From Caenorhabditis elegans (lineage: Eukaryota; Nematoda; Chromadorea; Rhabditida; Rhabditidae), in assembly GCF_000002985.6 (NCBI RefSeq), contig NC_003282.8, forward strand, positions 11,594,001 through 11,658,000: a stretch of 64,000 bases of DNA, read 5' to 3'. The position numbers and the translations under genes were made by a program. Shown piece after piece: positions 1 through 13,339 of the stretch (position 1 is its first letter; every line of letters begins with the position of its first letter). Under the pieces are notes generated by a model. That model did not search any database and was not told where the DNA came from. It saw nothing but the letters and a program-made list of their open reading frames with translations.

Positions 1-695
1 CATTACTTGTCGTGTGCGTCAAAGCATATGACCTTGTGGCGTCCATTCACTGCGTCTCTCGATCGATACCCGTGCCTGTGTCTGTGTGTGTCTGTTTCGC
101 AGCCGGCATCGCCTTTTATTCTCCCCTCTTACTAACTTGCGTCCCGTCTCGCCCTCTTTCGATCTCCTGTTTCTTCTTTGTGCATTTTCTTCGAAAAATT
201 GCATATAATTAATACAACAAAAAACAAAATAGTCCATAATTCCAGACTTAATCAACACGTTCGCCTACACGTTTTGCGATTGTGAGGCGACCTATGGAAA
301 CAAGATAATGATTCGGAAACAATAATGTCTTAGTAAGTGCACAATATTTTGGTTTATTTGGTATCATTGATGGGTCTGCATGCAGCAGCGCCCACCATGT
401 CCACACCGCCGCTCCGTGTGTCTCTTTTATATGCACGTTCGTTTGGCCACGCCCATGCAGTATGAACTTGTGGACGCTCCGCCCACAGTCTCCCCCGTCC
501 CTTGTCTCGCCGCCTCTCTTAGGCGGGGGCACAGCAGGAGGAACGAGGAGGAGATGCAGACTGAAAAACGTTTTTGACATTGCCCCAACGACGGTGTGGG
601 CGGAGCCATACACACACAGCGCGGTCTCCATTTCATTTCATTTTCACTCCCAAAAAGCTGCTTGACTAACCTCTGATTTTTTGTTTTTTTTTCAG
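1..695 (+). other. Intron or upstream region of the BICRA-like gene
   Basis: This stretch ends in a T-rich tract and a CAG acceptor at 693-695, followed by the first coding exon I can place. That exon begins in the middle of a codon, so at least one coding exon lies before the window and this segment is probably intron. It contains CT-rich and GT-rich runs and a GGACGCTCCGCCCAC block near 474, the Sp-like CTCCGCC type seen in other promoters of this window. An internal promoter is therefore possible. I see no convincing exon in it. Confidence 0.5.
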
Positions 696-3600
696 CGAAG
701 AGGATGACTGGTTCTCGTACAGAACAGAGTTCAACAAACGGGCAGACAGTCCACGAGCAGCCGGGAACTATGATTTTGAGTCTGGAAACATTGATGTAAG
801 TGTCATATCATGGAGGCCCAGAAAAACCCTCTTGAAATCAACGCGGGAATGCTCCACTCCTATGCCATGGGTCTCGTTAGGTATTTTCGTATGTCGTTTT
901 GTTCGTTTTTCCTCTTTCTTAATGATTTTCTTGCAAAAATTGAGTCAATTTCCAACTTCACATATATTTACATATATTCAGCATAAAATGCGCTAAAACA
1001 ACGGAGATCATAACGAAAAAAAAACGAAAATTTGCAAAATCAACATAAAGTTCTTCCTTTTTGTGATATCCTTGGTTTTCAATGATTTTTACACTGAAAT
1101 TATGTTTTAAAATATATTTATATCACTTGTTTATGACATCAATTTCGGCGAGAAAATCAATAAAACAATGAAAAAACAACGAAAATGCTTGGAAATTGGC
1201 GAAATCACGGGTTTTCCGCTAAATACCTAATGAGACCTTTATCTGCGTACCCATAATACTAAATGCTCTTCTTTTTTTTTTTCATTTTCCAACTTTCATC
1301 GCTTTACAGAACATCCCACTCAATGATGACGGACCATTATCACCCAGTCAAGATTTCGATTTAGCTGGAACACTCGAGGAATACGAATCGTATGATTTGA
1401 GATTATCACCGAACGGAGGACTCAATCGAGAAGATCAACAACCAGGTCCCAGTGGAAATAACGATGGACAATATCATGTTATGCAGAATAATGATTCATT
1501 TGCCCAGCATATGCAATCATCGAATACAATTGTAAGTGTTCACACACATGATCACTTAATTATCAATTTTCATATTTTCAGGAGTATAACTCATTCGAAA
1601 TGCCCACTGTTATCAATTCTAATCATGACGTCGGCCCGTATCAAGATCTTGGTATTGATGACCCTAATTCGTTTTATGCGGTATGTTTTTAATGGAAAAA
1701 TTGAAGTTCAAAAAACTTTTCGAACAAAAATTGATATAAAAATGTTTTTAAAAAATAGAAAAGTCCGAAAAAGAGTTCGAATAGTACCGGAAAGTGAAAT
1801 TTTTACCGGCAGAGGGCAACTAATATGTAATATTTGAGGTCTTTGTCGAACTTTTCCATAGAGTAAGGAAAACATTCATTTGATCTGAACATTTTTTTGT
1901 TGCAAATTCCAGAAATTAGCACAAAAAATCACATTTATACCGGAAAACGGCAATTTTTGGGCTCCAATTAAGTTTTTCTGAAGCTTTTCAGCGAAAAAAA
2001 AAACTATATTTTGCTACATTTTTATATTAATTTTTGATTTAACAATTGAATTATGATACTGAAATTTACAGTCCTGAAAAACTAGAACCTAGAAACATTT
2101 TTTAAAACTCTGATATTTTCTATATCTAAAATATTAAAATTGAAGTTTATAAAATTGTTAAAAATTATTTTTCTTTCAGAATCAACAGCCATCAACGTCA
2201 CAAGGGAATGATATGATAATCAATGAGAACTATGAAATGATGGGTCCATCGACATCATATATGCCACAAATAGATCATATGAATCCTTCTGGGAACTCTT
2301 CTTCGCAGATTAATCATCAACAGGGAATGATTGTTCCACAAGTTCAACAACAGCCCGCAAAACCGAAGACAACAAAAAAGAGGCCTCCACCGAAGAAAAA
2401 GACAGCTGGTAACTTTTTTTTGCCTTATTTGCTCAATTTATTTGATTATTTTCAGCTCAAGCGCCTGATACAGTTGGTACAGTACTCACGAAAGTGAATA
2501 AATTAACTCAACAGATTGACAACAACAACGACAATCAAGAACAAAAAATTGAGACACGAATATCTGCGGAAGACTTGGTTCGAGTATGTTTGATTAAATC
2601 TTAAATCTAAAAATTTATAAATAAAAATTATTTTTAGGTCAGCGCGCTATTGAGCAGATTGGATGTATATCAGAAAGAACAGGCACAAGGAAATAACACT
2701 CATGATCAAGATATTGAAGCGCTTCAAGCTGAAATAGCACAGGTGTTTACCAAGAATATGGCAATGAGTGCGAATGATGCTCCAGGAAACAGTATACTTA
2801 GTCAAATTCAAAATCTCACAAGTATTGGTAGCTCAGCTTCATCATCTGCACAGCCTTCTCAACCTGCCAAAAAAGCTGCTCCCAAGAGAAAAACCGTACC
2901 GAATACGGCAAAAAATCTCGCTCAAAATCAGCAGATAATGCCACCACAGGCTCAAATAACGCCTACCAAACTCGTTATGGATCCTCCGACAACAACGATG
3001 GTTCCAAGTAGCAGTCAGTCGAATCATATGTATAGTAATGATGGCTTCACGACATACAATCAAATGGATGAACCCGGAACGAGTCAGCAACAACAATATA
3101 ATGATTATCGACAGCCTCCATCTCAGGAATCAATGCAATATGGTCACCAACAGATTATTCAAGCAAGAGTTGTGCCTTCTATGAACCAGAAAACTCATAA
3201 CTATCGTCAAGCAGTAGTGTTTGCATCTCCGAATACAAATGGACCGTCATCACAACTACAACGGCCACAATCCGGCATGGATCAAATGCAAGACCAACAA
3301 TATCATGCTCAGGATCTTCAAGGATCCCAAGTTCAACAAACATTCGTTTCTGTACAACATGACGGGCAAATTTATCAAGAAGTGGAGCCAACGTTGAGAG
3401 ATTTTGTTCGACAGGGAAGGTACCAAGGTCCACAGGATGCACCGCATCTTCGGCAACAGTTGATCACAAATGTAAATGCGACAACAAACAAGCAAATGGT
3501 TCATCGAAGTCAAGATCCGACACCATCGCCTGGAAACCTCCAACAATTCGGTGAACCTCTTCAACGCCATGGAAGCTATCCACATAGTCATGATATGAGA

Positions 3601-6600
3601 CCAAATTCACATTCACAATCTCAACACAGCTACAGTAATCATTACGATGGAGCCACCGAGTTCTTTGATGTGTCAATGCAACATCAAGATAGTCAAATGT
3701 CACAAATTCAACCAGGATCACAACATTATGTTCAACAACAAGAGCTGTATCATCCAATTGGAGATCAACAACAAATGGTTGAACCTGAATCAGAATATCC
3801 GGTTCCCCAGGTTACCAATGAGTTGAGCGAAGAAGAGTTGAGAGCTATAATGGAAGAAAAACGACAGATTCGACAGAAACGATTGAAAGATATCATGATA
3901 GATCAACTGAATCGATTAGAAGAGCCCGTGGATGTAACTCCTTTCAGAAATAAGATGGATGTTTTGGAACGACTACTTCCATATCATCATTTTGCAAATG
4001 AAGAAGAACCAGTGTCAGATTGTAAGTTTTTTTTCAATTTGGAAACAAAAACTAGCTATTTGAGTATCGCTTCAATGAAAATGAAAAATGTATTTTTCAA
4101 TTAAAAATAACATTGAAACATTAAGAAAAATGTTTTTTTTTTAAATTTCCTCAACCCTTTATCATTTTACGTTTTTCAGTTGATTCTACGTTTCAAAGAG
4201 TTATGGATAATGCTGTACATCAGGCGAATTCCATCGGAAATCGAATTCGAAATATCGTACTTCGTGATACTATGAGATCTTCGACAGAGTGGGAAGAGAA
4301 CATGATCTTGTTCCTTGAAACAGAATCGGAGCGTCGAAAACTGGAAGATGATAAGAAATTGGCTGATCAAGATCTGAGCACATTTTTGCGTAATAGTGAT
4401 ATAATTCAAAACGTGAGAGCTAGAAGATTGGATGTGGAACGAACGCGACTAAGGGTTCCTCGAATTCCAGCACATTTGAAAGGTTGGCAAAACTTTTTGA
4501 AAAAAATCTATAATATAATTCTTTTTCAGAACTTGATCTTCAAAACGGCCAGCTTTCGTCGCTGTATCGAGAATACGAGTTCGATTCATACGATGAAAAT
4601 CGTCCACGTGGATCACCATTTGTCTACGAAGAGCCAGAATCGGAATCTGAGTCGGAACCAGAAGCAGAGCCAGAACCGAAGAAGGACAATTTCGCCGAAC
4701 CGGAACCAGCTCGTGGCGATATTTCTCCACTCATCGGTTTCCCTCAATTATCACCGATTCCTTCTCCGTCAAGATATCGAAATGAGAGTGAGAGCACGTT
4801 TGATTGGAAAGATGAAGATGAATCCCCGTTGTTGTCTCCAGAAACTGAAAAAATCAACAAAGCTGCAGATCAGTTTCGAAAGGAAATTTTTGGGACTCAA
4901 GAAGATTTGGATAAATCGGAACCATTTCCGTTTGAACAAATATCTGAAGCTGCTCGGAATCAACATCTCATCACAGCTCAACCACAACTTCCTCGAGTGG
5001 ATGCCAGCTCAATTGGATCTCTTGCAAGTTCTTCATCGACAGTTGATCACAGTCCACAATCCATCCATCCAGTTTTCTCACCCAAAGCTGCAATCCAGTC
5101 AAGTTCAGTTCAAGTTATGAAGCCTCCACGAAGTCCTAGTTCTGTTTCGTGTAAACTATCAACGCCATGTGTTGAACAGTCTCTACCAGAGGAAAGTCAT
5201 TATGAAGGTTCACCTGAAATTGACGAGGATTATGATATGTCTCCGATCAGAGAAAATGAGCCGGCCGAACTAATTTCACTTCCAATTTCAGTAAATATGA
5301 TCAAGAAAGAGAAAGAGGATTCTACTCCAAAGTTGAAATTACGGATCCCAGCTGCTGTTCTTCAGAATGGTATTGTTGCAAGTGAAGATGAGAGTGATGT
5401 GGCAGTTGAGGAAACTATTCCTGCGATTCGGAAGCCGCTTAAGCTGAGGTTCAATCTAAAAGATATCAAGTTGGAAGAACCGTCACCAGATCGAGATGTA
5501 GCTAGCAGTCGTCCAAAATCGAGAACTGAGCCGCCTCCAACTCCAGAAAAGTTGCATGTTAAGATAAAAGCTTCACCAGCTGAGACGACGCCAACGAAGT
5601 TACAATTGAAAGAAAAGTCGCCAGCAAAAACGCCAGTTTTCAAGACTCCACTGCAAACTCCGATCAAGATGACACCTTCGCCATCTGAATCGAGAAAACG
5701 TAGAAGTGCAAAAATCGAGGATAGTCCAGCCCAGAAGAAGAAACTTTTGAATTCGGGTAGCAGCTTTGTAACTCCAAAGAATGGATTGAGGGCTGAACTG
5801 GACGAGACTGTCGAGAGACCTCTACGAATTATGACCGATGGACGGAAGATTGTGATGAAGATTAGCAAAGTTTCGAGAAACATCAATCACTTTGTTACAC
5901 CGCGCAGAGATAAGAAAGGAAATCTTCATAAAGATCTATCCCCGACGAATTATACACGATTAACGATGAAGCTGATGAAGAAGAAAGGGGAATTATCAGT
6001 TGAATTCACTGAAACTCCCAATAAGAATAGTGAGGAAGACGATCATAAGATTCCAAACATTCCTAGCACGAGTACTTCAATTCCACCTGCTTCAACAGTC
6101 GTTTCTTCCGTTTCCGTGAAGGGTAGACCTGCTCCTGCTTCAAGAAAATCGTCGATCGACACTGCTGGAAAGGACAAGAAAGGGCAATTAGCAAAGAATA
6201 AAGCTGCGTTTTGCAATCGTTTTAATCCTTTCGCAAACGTTCCCAGTTCGAAACCATCGACTTCTTCTGCTGTTTCTGCTACTCCCTCAACATCTTCTGC
6301 AGTATCCGCAAAGCTTCCAACAGGAAAGACACCTGGTCGCCCCGTCGCTCTTTCAACTCCAAGATCTTCGCATAAGCCACCACAAGCAGTTGTTGCTCCA
6401 CGTCCAAATTTGATTCGAACTGCTCCGGTTGTACCGAAAATCACTGTCACAAATGCATCGGAGAGCAGTCTTCCTTCTAAATCTCATATCCCAATTGAAG
6501 TGAAACCAAAGTTGTCTTCACTTCTTCCATGGGTATCAGACACCGATGAAAGCCCTGAACAGAAGCATAAATTGAAGAAAACGATGCCTTCAATTAATTT

Positions 6601-7055
6601 ATTAAAAGTGAAAACGGAACCTCCGGAAGCTGATGCTGTTACATCAAAGGTAAAATTATATTAATTTTAAAAAAATGTATTTAAATATAAAAATTGTATT
6701 CTTAGCCTGAATCTCCTCGTGCATCATCGTCGATGTCGTTTTTTGAAGACGCATTTCTACGATCCCCAAAACGATCGAATGAGCCACTGCCTGTTGTCGA
6801 ATTTTCTGGTGAGTTCAATTATTCATCAGTTCCAATATAAATATACTCAAGTTATAAATAAAAGTGTTTGAAAAATTCCCAACTAAAAATAAATAGATTT
6901 CGTGATTTAGTTTTTTTTCAATTTCAGACGACGAGGAGAACGATTTGGCTCATTCGACATTCAGTCATGCCACTGATCATTTGCTAGGAACTAGCAATAT
7001 GAACAGCTCAACAAATGGATCTTCATCAGGTCTACCTTGGTCCACGGATCCCTAA
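696..7055 (+). CDS. mig-38: BICRA/GLTSCR1-like chromatin-remodelling subunit, 5' partial
   Basis: Ten phase-consistent coding exons: 696-795, 1310-1531, 1582-1680, 2180-2408, 2456-2583, 2638-4021, 4180-4482, 4530-6649, 6706-6808 and 6928-7055. They give about 1604 residues and a stop at 7053-7055; the N-terminus lies outside the window. The N-terminal half is Gln/Asn/Ser/Pro-rich and disordered. A basic patch, KKRPPPKKK, sits at about 2380-2400. The conserved core is charged and helical and spans the junction of the sixth and seventh exons (RQIRQKRLKDIMIDQL, then LLPYHHF), the layout of the GLTSCR1/BICRA domain that anchors non-canonical BAF (GBAF) SWI/SNF complexes. The C-terminal half is acidic, then Lys/Pro/Thr-rich. 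I recall this locus as F40F11.2, mig-38, linked to distal tip cell migration and orthologous to human BICRA. The domain call is firm; the symbol is from memory. Confidence 0.85.
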
Positions 7056-8651
7056 GTGCCATACGACGTCTCATGGCTGGTCCATCAATACAATCCCCAT
7101 TTCTCAATTTTCTAGACTGTGATTCTGCCTTCCCATTCCCAAAAATCATCGAGCCCGTTACATTATAGGATATCTATGTGCTTACTATTTATAATCTCTC
7201 TTTTTTTCATAACTTAAGACCTCTTTCTCATTCATTTTCATGGTGCTTTTTTCTCAAACCTTCCCCATCAAACACATCCTTTTTTGATTTCATTGAAGAA
7301 TCGGTCTCGACACGTACACCACGTCTTTTACAGAAGAAACCTCCCTATGTACTCTTCTGGTTGTTCTTGTCTAATAGTCAATTCACTTTTCGAATTTTTT
7401 TTTCCATCGAACTCACTATTTTCTCTTTTGTTTAGTCAATCTACCCCATTTCTCATTCCGTGCTCAAAACTCCCTTCATTTTTCATTGTTACATTTTTGT
7501 GAGTTCCAATTGATAATTGTGATTTTCGCGGGTACGAGATCTGTTTTCCAATTGTTATCATTTATATTTACTTATTCCTGATTTTTTTTGTTCATTTTAC
7601 ATATATATCTGTTCCATAGATGTAGTTTTTTTTCCATTTTCAAAATGTATAATTTAAAGTAGTAAATACTTAAAATTTTACAAAAATAGAAAACTGATAT
7701 TTTTATCTTATAGCATTTTTCAGAGAACGAGATGATGATGACTTTCGTATCTGTAATATTTAGAAAAGAGAAATATTCGGAAGAAAATATCACGAGATTC
7801 CTTTGTTGAATGCATGAACTCATTATTTATATTCGTGATTTTATTGTTAAGTTTTGAAAAATGAGCTAATTTTGGGCCGACACGAAATTAATCATTTTAA
7901 TTCATTAGGAATCCAATTGGAAATATATTTTCGAAATAGAATTCAGATTCGTCGCGTGATTGCAATCTAATTTCTTGATGGCACTCATCGGATCAATTAA
8001 ATTGAAAATAACAATAATAGGAAAAATTCAACAGAATGCTGGATTTCTAAAATTATTAGTTCAAAATGTGGTGGATTTATGCTTGCTTGTTATCTTGAAA
8101 TGGGAAAATAGACGAATCAGGGTAGCGCGACAATAAAATAAATACAAATTACAATTCCAGATAAATTTTATCACTAAATTTATGTAGCAATTTTCAGTTT
8201 TCTCAACGTTAAACTGAATAATTTTTAATTTTTTGGCGAAGAGAGCGACATCGAAAGTCCATGGAGAGACGCAGGTTGAAAAGTTAAAGGCGCACCGATT
8301 TTCCCAGCGCTTGGGTCTCGCAGCGCACACTTCACCGTAGCTGCCGCAGTGAACAAAACTGAATTTTCTTTTTTTACTTCTTTTCCTAAAAGATTTTTCG
8401 ATTTTTCACTTAGATTTTGCTATTTTTTAACACGTATTTTAATTTAAAAATTTAAAGAAAGCAAATCTGACGTTTCTAGCCTAAAATTGTTTTGGAACTT
8501 TCGAGATTATCATCAAAAATGACATCCGTTTCGAATTATTGAAAATTTTGTTTAATTCTTCTTTAATCTCCTATTTTCCTTAGAATTTGATCTGTGTGCT
8601 TTTCTTTCTGATGATGTTCGATTCAAATGTTTTTTTGCAGAACCTGGGAAA
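7056..8651. other. 3' UTR and intergenic region before rps-11
   Basis: About 1.6 kb without a supported gene. The first part is T/C-rich and is presumably the 3' UTR of the BICRA-like gene. The middle is AT-rich. Around 8280-8335 there is a GC-richer patch (GGGTCTCGCAGCGCACAC) resembling the dispersed GTCTCGCCACGA repeat found elsewhere in the window. The last part should hold the rps-11 promoter, but I see no distinct TATA box. Confidence 0.5.
8630..8640 (+). promoter_or_regulatory. rps-11: Splice or trans-splice acceptor of rps-11
   Basis: A perfect nematode 3' splice site (TTTTTTTGCAG) lies 11 bases before the ATG of rps-11 with no coding exon upstream. Such a short 5' leader is typical of spliced-leader (SL1) addition, though a 5' UTR intron would look the same. 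Confidence 0.65.
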
Positions 8652-9217
8652 ATGTCTGAACAGACAGAAAGGGCCTTTTTGAAGCAGCCAACGGTCAACC
8701 TTAACAACAAGGCCCGTATCCTTGCTGGATCTAAGAAGACTCCACGTTACATTCGTGAGGTCGGACTCGGATTCAAGGCTCCACGTGATGTGAGTTTAAT
8801 TTACTAATTGCGAATCTCAAGTATTGATTTTTTACTTTCAGGCCGTCGAGGGAACCTACATCGACAAGAAGTGCCCATGGGCCGGAAACGTCCCAATCCG
8901 CGGAATGATCCTCACTGGAGTCGTCCTCAAGAACAAGATGACAAGAACCATCGTCGTTCGTCGTGACTACCTTCACTACATCAAGAAGTACCGTCGTTAC
9001 GAGAAGAGACATAAGAACGTGCCAGCTCACTGCTCCCCAGCCTTCAGGTATACAACTACATGTGAATATATTTTTTAAACTGCACATTTTCAGAGATATC
9101 CACCCAGGAGACCTTGTCACCATCGGAGAGTGCCGACCACTTTCGAAGACCGTCAGATTCAACGTGTTGAAGGTCAACAAGTCCGGAACCTCCAAGAAGG
9201 GCTTCAGCAAGTTCTAA
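8652..9217 (+). CDS. rps-11: 40S ribosomal protein S11 (uS17 family)
   Basis: Three exons, 8652-8789, 8842-9047 and 9094-9217, give a 155-residue protein, the usual size for eukaryotic S11. It begins [13 protein letters not shown] and contains the family block from [18 protein letters not shown] through [18 protein letters not shown], where uS17 contacts 18S rRNA, and then [17 protein letters not shown]. It acts in the small ribosomal subunit in the cytoplasm. Codon choice (GTC, ATC, AAG, CCA) is the biased set of highly expressed worm genes, unlike its neighbours. The two introns are very short. A polyadenylation signal follows at 9263-9268. I recall this as F40F11.1. Identification is essentially certain. 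Confidence 0.97.
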
Positions 9218-9262
9218 TTGGTAAATATTGTTGAATTTCCACTGTTATTCGTTACCTTTGGA

Positions 9263-9268
9263 AATAAA
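9263..9268 (+). terminator. rps-11: Polyadenylation signal of rps-11
   Basis: AATAAA 46 bases after the rps-11 stop codon, in the expected place for a short 3' UTR. Confidence 0.75.
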
Positions 9269-9687
9269 ATGGTTATTAAAAAATGTTTCTATCGAATATG
9301 CTTTGTTATTTCAGAAGCTTTGAAATTTGTTATATGACTCGTACGATCGTTTTTGTCTAATTGTAAGTAAGACCGTTTTTCTGTTTCGATGAAAATTCGA
9401 TGAAAATGTTTGACGTTGTGAAATTGATCGCGATGTCAATACAATTGTGGAAGTTGCCAATACCTATCGGAATTGCCTGGTTTGTCTCGAAATTACAAAT
9501 TAGATGCTATTTTCAAAGGTATACCCAAATTGAATTCGTTGTGGAGACAGAACAGAATTCAGAAATACAAGCTTTAAATGAGACCTGGTTCGAAAAGATA
9601 TGAAGTTTGACTGTCATTGTAAAAGCATTTATTCGATGTCAATCAAAATACAAACGGAAAATTGTTTAATTTAGAATACGTACGAAA
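9269..9687. other. Intergenic region between rps-11 and ragc-1
   Basis: The two genes converge here. The segment is AT-rich. A 67-codon open frame at 9400-9603 has no splice support or family resemblance. TTTATT at about 9628 could be the minus-strand polyadenylation signal of ragc-1. Nothing else recognised. Confidence 0.4.
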
Positions 9688-10924
9688 TTAGAAGTTAACG
9701 CCCCTGTTTTTAACTTTGAATACTTGCTCGATTCCTGCTTTGAAGACACCGAAGTTGTGATCGATAAAACCGGCTTTTTCGTTTCCATCTTCTTTCATGA
9801 TAAAAACGAGGGCAAGATGCTTGTTGACTTGACGGAGGAACATCACTTGTTCTGACTTGAGACGGATCACTGAGGAGGATCGTTCATCGTAGTTTGAGCC
9901 ATTCTCGGCAACTCTGAATTTTATGATCAGTAAAATGAAATAGGCGAACAAAAAATATTACCCGTATATGGATGACAAATCCAAAGTGACATCGATCATA
10001 TCACAGCATAACTCGTAAATGCTCATTTCCACTGGCTCCGAATCGGTTGCAATGTAGATTTTTGAGAGAATATCAAACAGGAATGATTTAGTAACTTTAG
10101 AGCTCTGGAAAAAAGTATGATGATTATTTGAATTGATTATGTATCAAACATTGTTAAATACGTCTAGAAGACGCTCGAGTGTTGGCAGTTGCTTGACGAG
10201 ATTTTGGACGACTTTGGAAAACGCCTCGAAAATAGAGTGATCATAAATGGAGGTGAGATGATACGTGACTTGAAGATCCACATCGATCTGGTCCTTGATA
10301 GTTTCTTTGACCTGATGGTAGATATTGAATTTCGTTTCCACACGTGCTTCTTCAGTCAATCCATCGGCTTTGTGAACGAAAACTTCAAATTTGATGTTCT
10401 GGTTGATTTTGTAAGCACGGCAAAAATATTCAACCAGCGTTGCGATCGGTTCTTGAAGTTCTGCCTGTGCATCTATGATGAAAAGAAGAGCTTCACATTT
10501 TTGGAATACACCGACTGGATCCAGCGAATCATCAAAAGGGCACATTTGGCCGGGAAATTCAATCGTCTCAAAGTTGATGAACGAAGAACAAATTGCTGAA
10601 AGGAAAAAAAAAACATTAAATTCACCGCAATACATAAAATTTTATATAAAATAAAAGAAACACCCGCACTCACTGTCTCTTGTGATTCGGGCCGTGCTCT
10701 CGACGAACATCGTCTCATTCGGTGACATCTTTTGGAACACAACCTTACGAATTGAAGTTTTTCCGCTTCTGAAATCGTTTTAATTGATAAACTACACTTT
10801 TTACTGTTGAAGCTTACCTCTTGTGTCCCATTAGAATCACCGTGGGACGGGAATCCGGGTAATCATCTTCTTCGTCGATTCCGTAGCGGTAATCATCAAA
10901 ATCCTCGTCAGGGTCCGACTCCAT
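9688..10924 (-). CDS. ragc-1: RagC/RagD-type small GTPase
   Basis: Five exons on the minus strand: 10818-10924, 10674-10768, 10150-10595, 9962-10104 and 9688-9913 (338 residues, all phases fit). The P-loop is [20 protein letters not shown], including the K-V-V-F-x-K-M-S-P-N-E-T stretch characteristic of RagC/D. The G3 region reads FPGQMCPFD, followed by FIIDAQ and the HKADGL guanine-specificity motif. The C-terminal roadblock-like half contains [20 protein letters not shown] and [19 protein letters not shown], which closely match human RagC/D. It should pair with RagA (RAGA-1) on lysosomes to signal amino-acid sufficiency to TORC1. The gene is divergent from the TatD-like gene across 383 bases. 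I recall the C. elegans gene as Y24F12A.2; family certainty is high, the symbol slightly less so. Confidence 0.92.
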
Positions 10925-11307
10925 TCTGAAATTGAAAAGGTTTATTAAGGAATTATTCAAGAAATTTGTATAAATATTTTAAATTGAGAGTTAAATCGAT
11001 AAATTCAAGAGGAAACGGAAAGAAAATAAAATAATTCCAGAGAAACATCAACAAAATGGCACATGGTTCTGGTGGGCGGAGTCTCCTTCCCCTTTTGCAA
11101 GTGTGCCGCACACAGTTTGTTCACTAATTTGCCGGTGGTCTTTTTATACTTTTTTGGTGTGTTTTCGCTTTTTTAATCATTCCGGCTTAATCTTAACAAT
11201 TTTATTCTGAATATTAAGAAAAACTACTTGTTAACAATTTCTTCTGAGAAGATATTTCAGTTTTGAGAGATTATTTGGCCGAATTTTGAATTGTTTTTGT
11301 TCTAGAA
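10925..11307. promoter_or_regulatory. Divergent promoter region of ragc-1 and the TatD-like gene
   Basis: 383 bases between two divergent starts. Around 11070-11115 there is a GC-rich block (GGGCGGAGTCTCC, then TTTTGCAAGTGTGCCGC). Its CTCCGCC/TTTTGCAAG pairing resembles the duplicated GC-rich promoter block at 58.1 kb and 62.3 kb. That suggests a shared housekeeping promoter element, by inference only. Confidence 0.5.
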
Positions 11308-13339
11308 ATGAGCTCTCGCAAGAAGGCTTCAAGCGAAGTTTATGTTCCACCCGGGAGACGCAGCGAAGGTGGAAGCTCGAACGGAGGGTTTGTAAAATTA
11401 ATCACAATCTTACATTAACACTTCTAATCTTCAGAACGCCGTTAAAAAAGGAAGCTCCTGAGACAGATGATGTAGTGCCACCGAATTGTTGTGATGATGA
11501 AGAAGAGAGAGAAACGAAATATCAGAATTTAGAACAGCAATTTGGAGCAATTGCAATTGGAAGTTCGAGTTCGTCAAACTGGAGGAGCCAAATGAATCCG
11601 ACAGGTCTTAGCAAAGAGGTATTTTTAAAATATTACTAAAGCTAACAAAAATTGTATAGTTCCAGGAGATGAACATTGCCCGACGAAGCGCAGGAAAAAC
11701 TGATTTGCTACAAAAGAGCACACGAAGGCTCGGGGGATCCAAAAATCAAAATAATGAACAGGATGTAACTTCAAGCGGTGACATCATTGATTATGTAATA
11801 TAGATTCAAATGTACGCTTTGCAACCCCAATTTTTGCAGTTTCTCCAGCTGAATGTTCCATATATCGATTCACATTGTCATACAGATTACATGTACACAT
11901 CTTTGGCTCGCCGCAAGACGAATAGCAACGAAGGTCTTCTCGATTGGATCGAGAAATACCCAAGAGCATTTCCAAAATGTTTCTTTGGACTCATTGCCAA
12001 CTTCATTAAACCAGATTTATTTGTTGATGTTAAAGGAAATTCTAGTTACGATGTTGAATGGATTGTAAAAGAGCTCGCATCGCCATTATATTTAGGAACT
12101 ACATGGGGTTGTCATCCTCACTTCGCGCAACAGTAAGTGAATAATTATAATTTATAGAAAAAAGTTTTAAGTTGAAAATACGAAGAAATGAAGAAAAATG
12201 ATTATTTGGGTCGGTTGTTCTCTAATCTGGCTACTGATAACAGACAGGTTCATTTTGATATAGAAAGAAAAATTGAAGAAAATCAAGATAAATGAAAGAA
12301 AATTTTCAGTTGGGGAAGAATGGGTGTTTTCTGGACCACAATGGAATATATTCTATCAGATGCAGAAGAATGGAAAGTGTTAGCTGTCGGAGAATGTGGA
12401 ATCGACTTACATCGCTGTGAATCAGAATTAGAAGTACAAAAAGATGTATTTGAGAAGCATGTTGCACTAGCTTTCAAGTTCAAACTCCCACTTGTAATTC
12501 ATTGTCGGAATGGAAGCAAAGGCCGGGCTGAGGAAGAATGTTTGCAGATTTTGAAAAAGGTGGATAGATCTACGGGTTGATTTTGATTCATGACAATTCA
12601 ACCTTTTAAATTAGAAATTAAAAATCGAGGAAAACGTTCATATAATCTGAAAATTATATACATTTTTGTTGAAAAGTTCGAAAATACCTAAAATACCTGA
12701 AAGTTGACGTCTGCCAATAAAATTTAATTTTTTTCTGCAAACAGCAACTTTCAGGCATTATGTGAGTTTTTTAAAAATCTTTTCAACAAAAACACATATT
12801 ATTTTTAAATCGAACTAACATTTTTCTGCATTTTCATGTTCAATTTTGATTTGAAATGTTGTATTGTCATATTAAAACGAGTAGTTTTGTTCACAAAAGT
12901 TTCAAACTAAATTTTTCAGAAAATGGACGTAAATCATAAATTTCTGAAAATTCATCGACACTGCTTCACGGAGAATTGGGAAGTTGCACAAATGTGGCTG
13001 AAACAATGCCCTGATGTGCATTTTGGTAATAAATAATACAATTTTCTATTGAATAAAATACACATTTTTTTAGGATTCACGCCAGCTGTATTCACAATGG
13101 GAGCTCCGCAAATTCAAGCCATCCGAAACATTCCACTCGACAGGATTCTTCTCGAAACAGATGGACCCTACTTTAAACCAAAATGCTACGATGGAGTTGC
13201 TCCTCCAAAAGTTTGTCTACCGGGAATGGCGATTGCTACAGCTTCGAAAATAGCGGAAATCAAAAATCTTCCAATAGAAGAAGTTCTCAGAGCCACATTC
13301 AACAATACGAGACGCGTATATCAGTTACCTGTTTATTAA
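11308..13339 (+). CDS. TatD-family metal-dependent hydrolase with a long N-terminal extension
   Basis: Seven exons, 11308-11387, 11435-11618, 11666-11794, 11840-12132, 12310-12559, 12920-13025 and 13074-13339, give 435 residues. The C-terminal ~305 residues are a TatD TIM barrel. The metal-binding set is visible: DSHCHTD (H-x-H), GECGIDLHR (Glu), IHCRN (His), IHRHCFTENW (His) and LETDGPY (Asp). These enzymes are Mg2+-dependent exo/endo-DNases or deoxyribonucleotide hydrolases. The first ~130 residues are unrelated to TatD: low-complexity, beginning MSSRKKASSEVYVPPGRR, then acidic. VYVPPGRR resembles short peptides at the N-termini of RNA-binding adaptor proteins such as R3HCC1. All phases join cleanly, so extension and enzyme appear to be one gene. 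Substrate is unknown. Confidence 0.85.
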
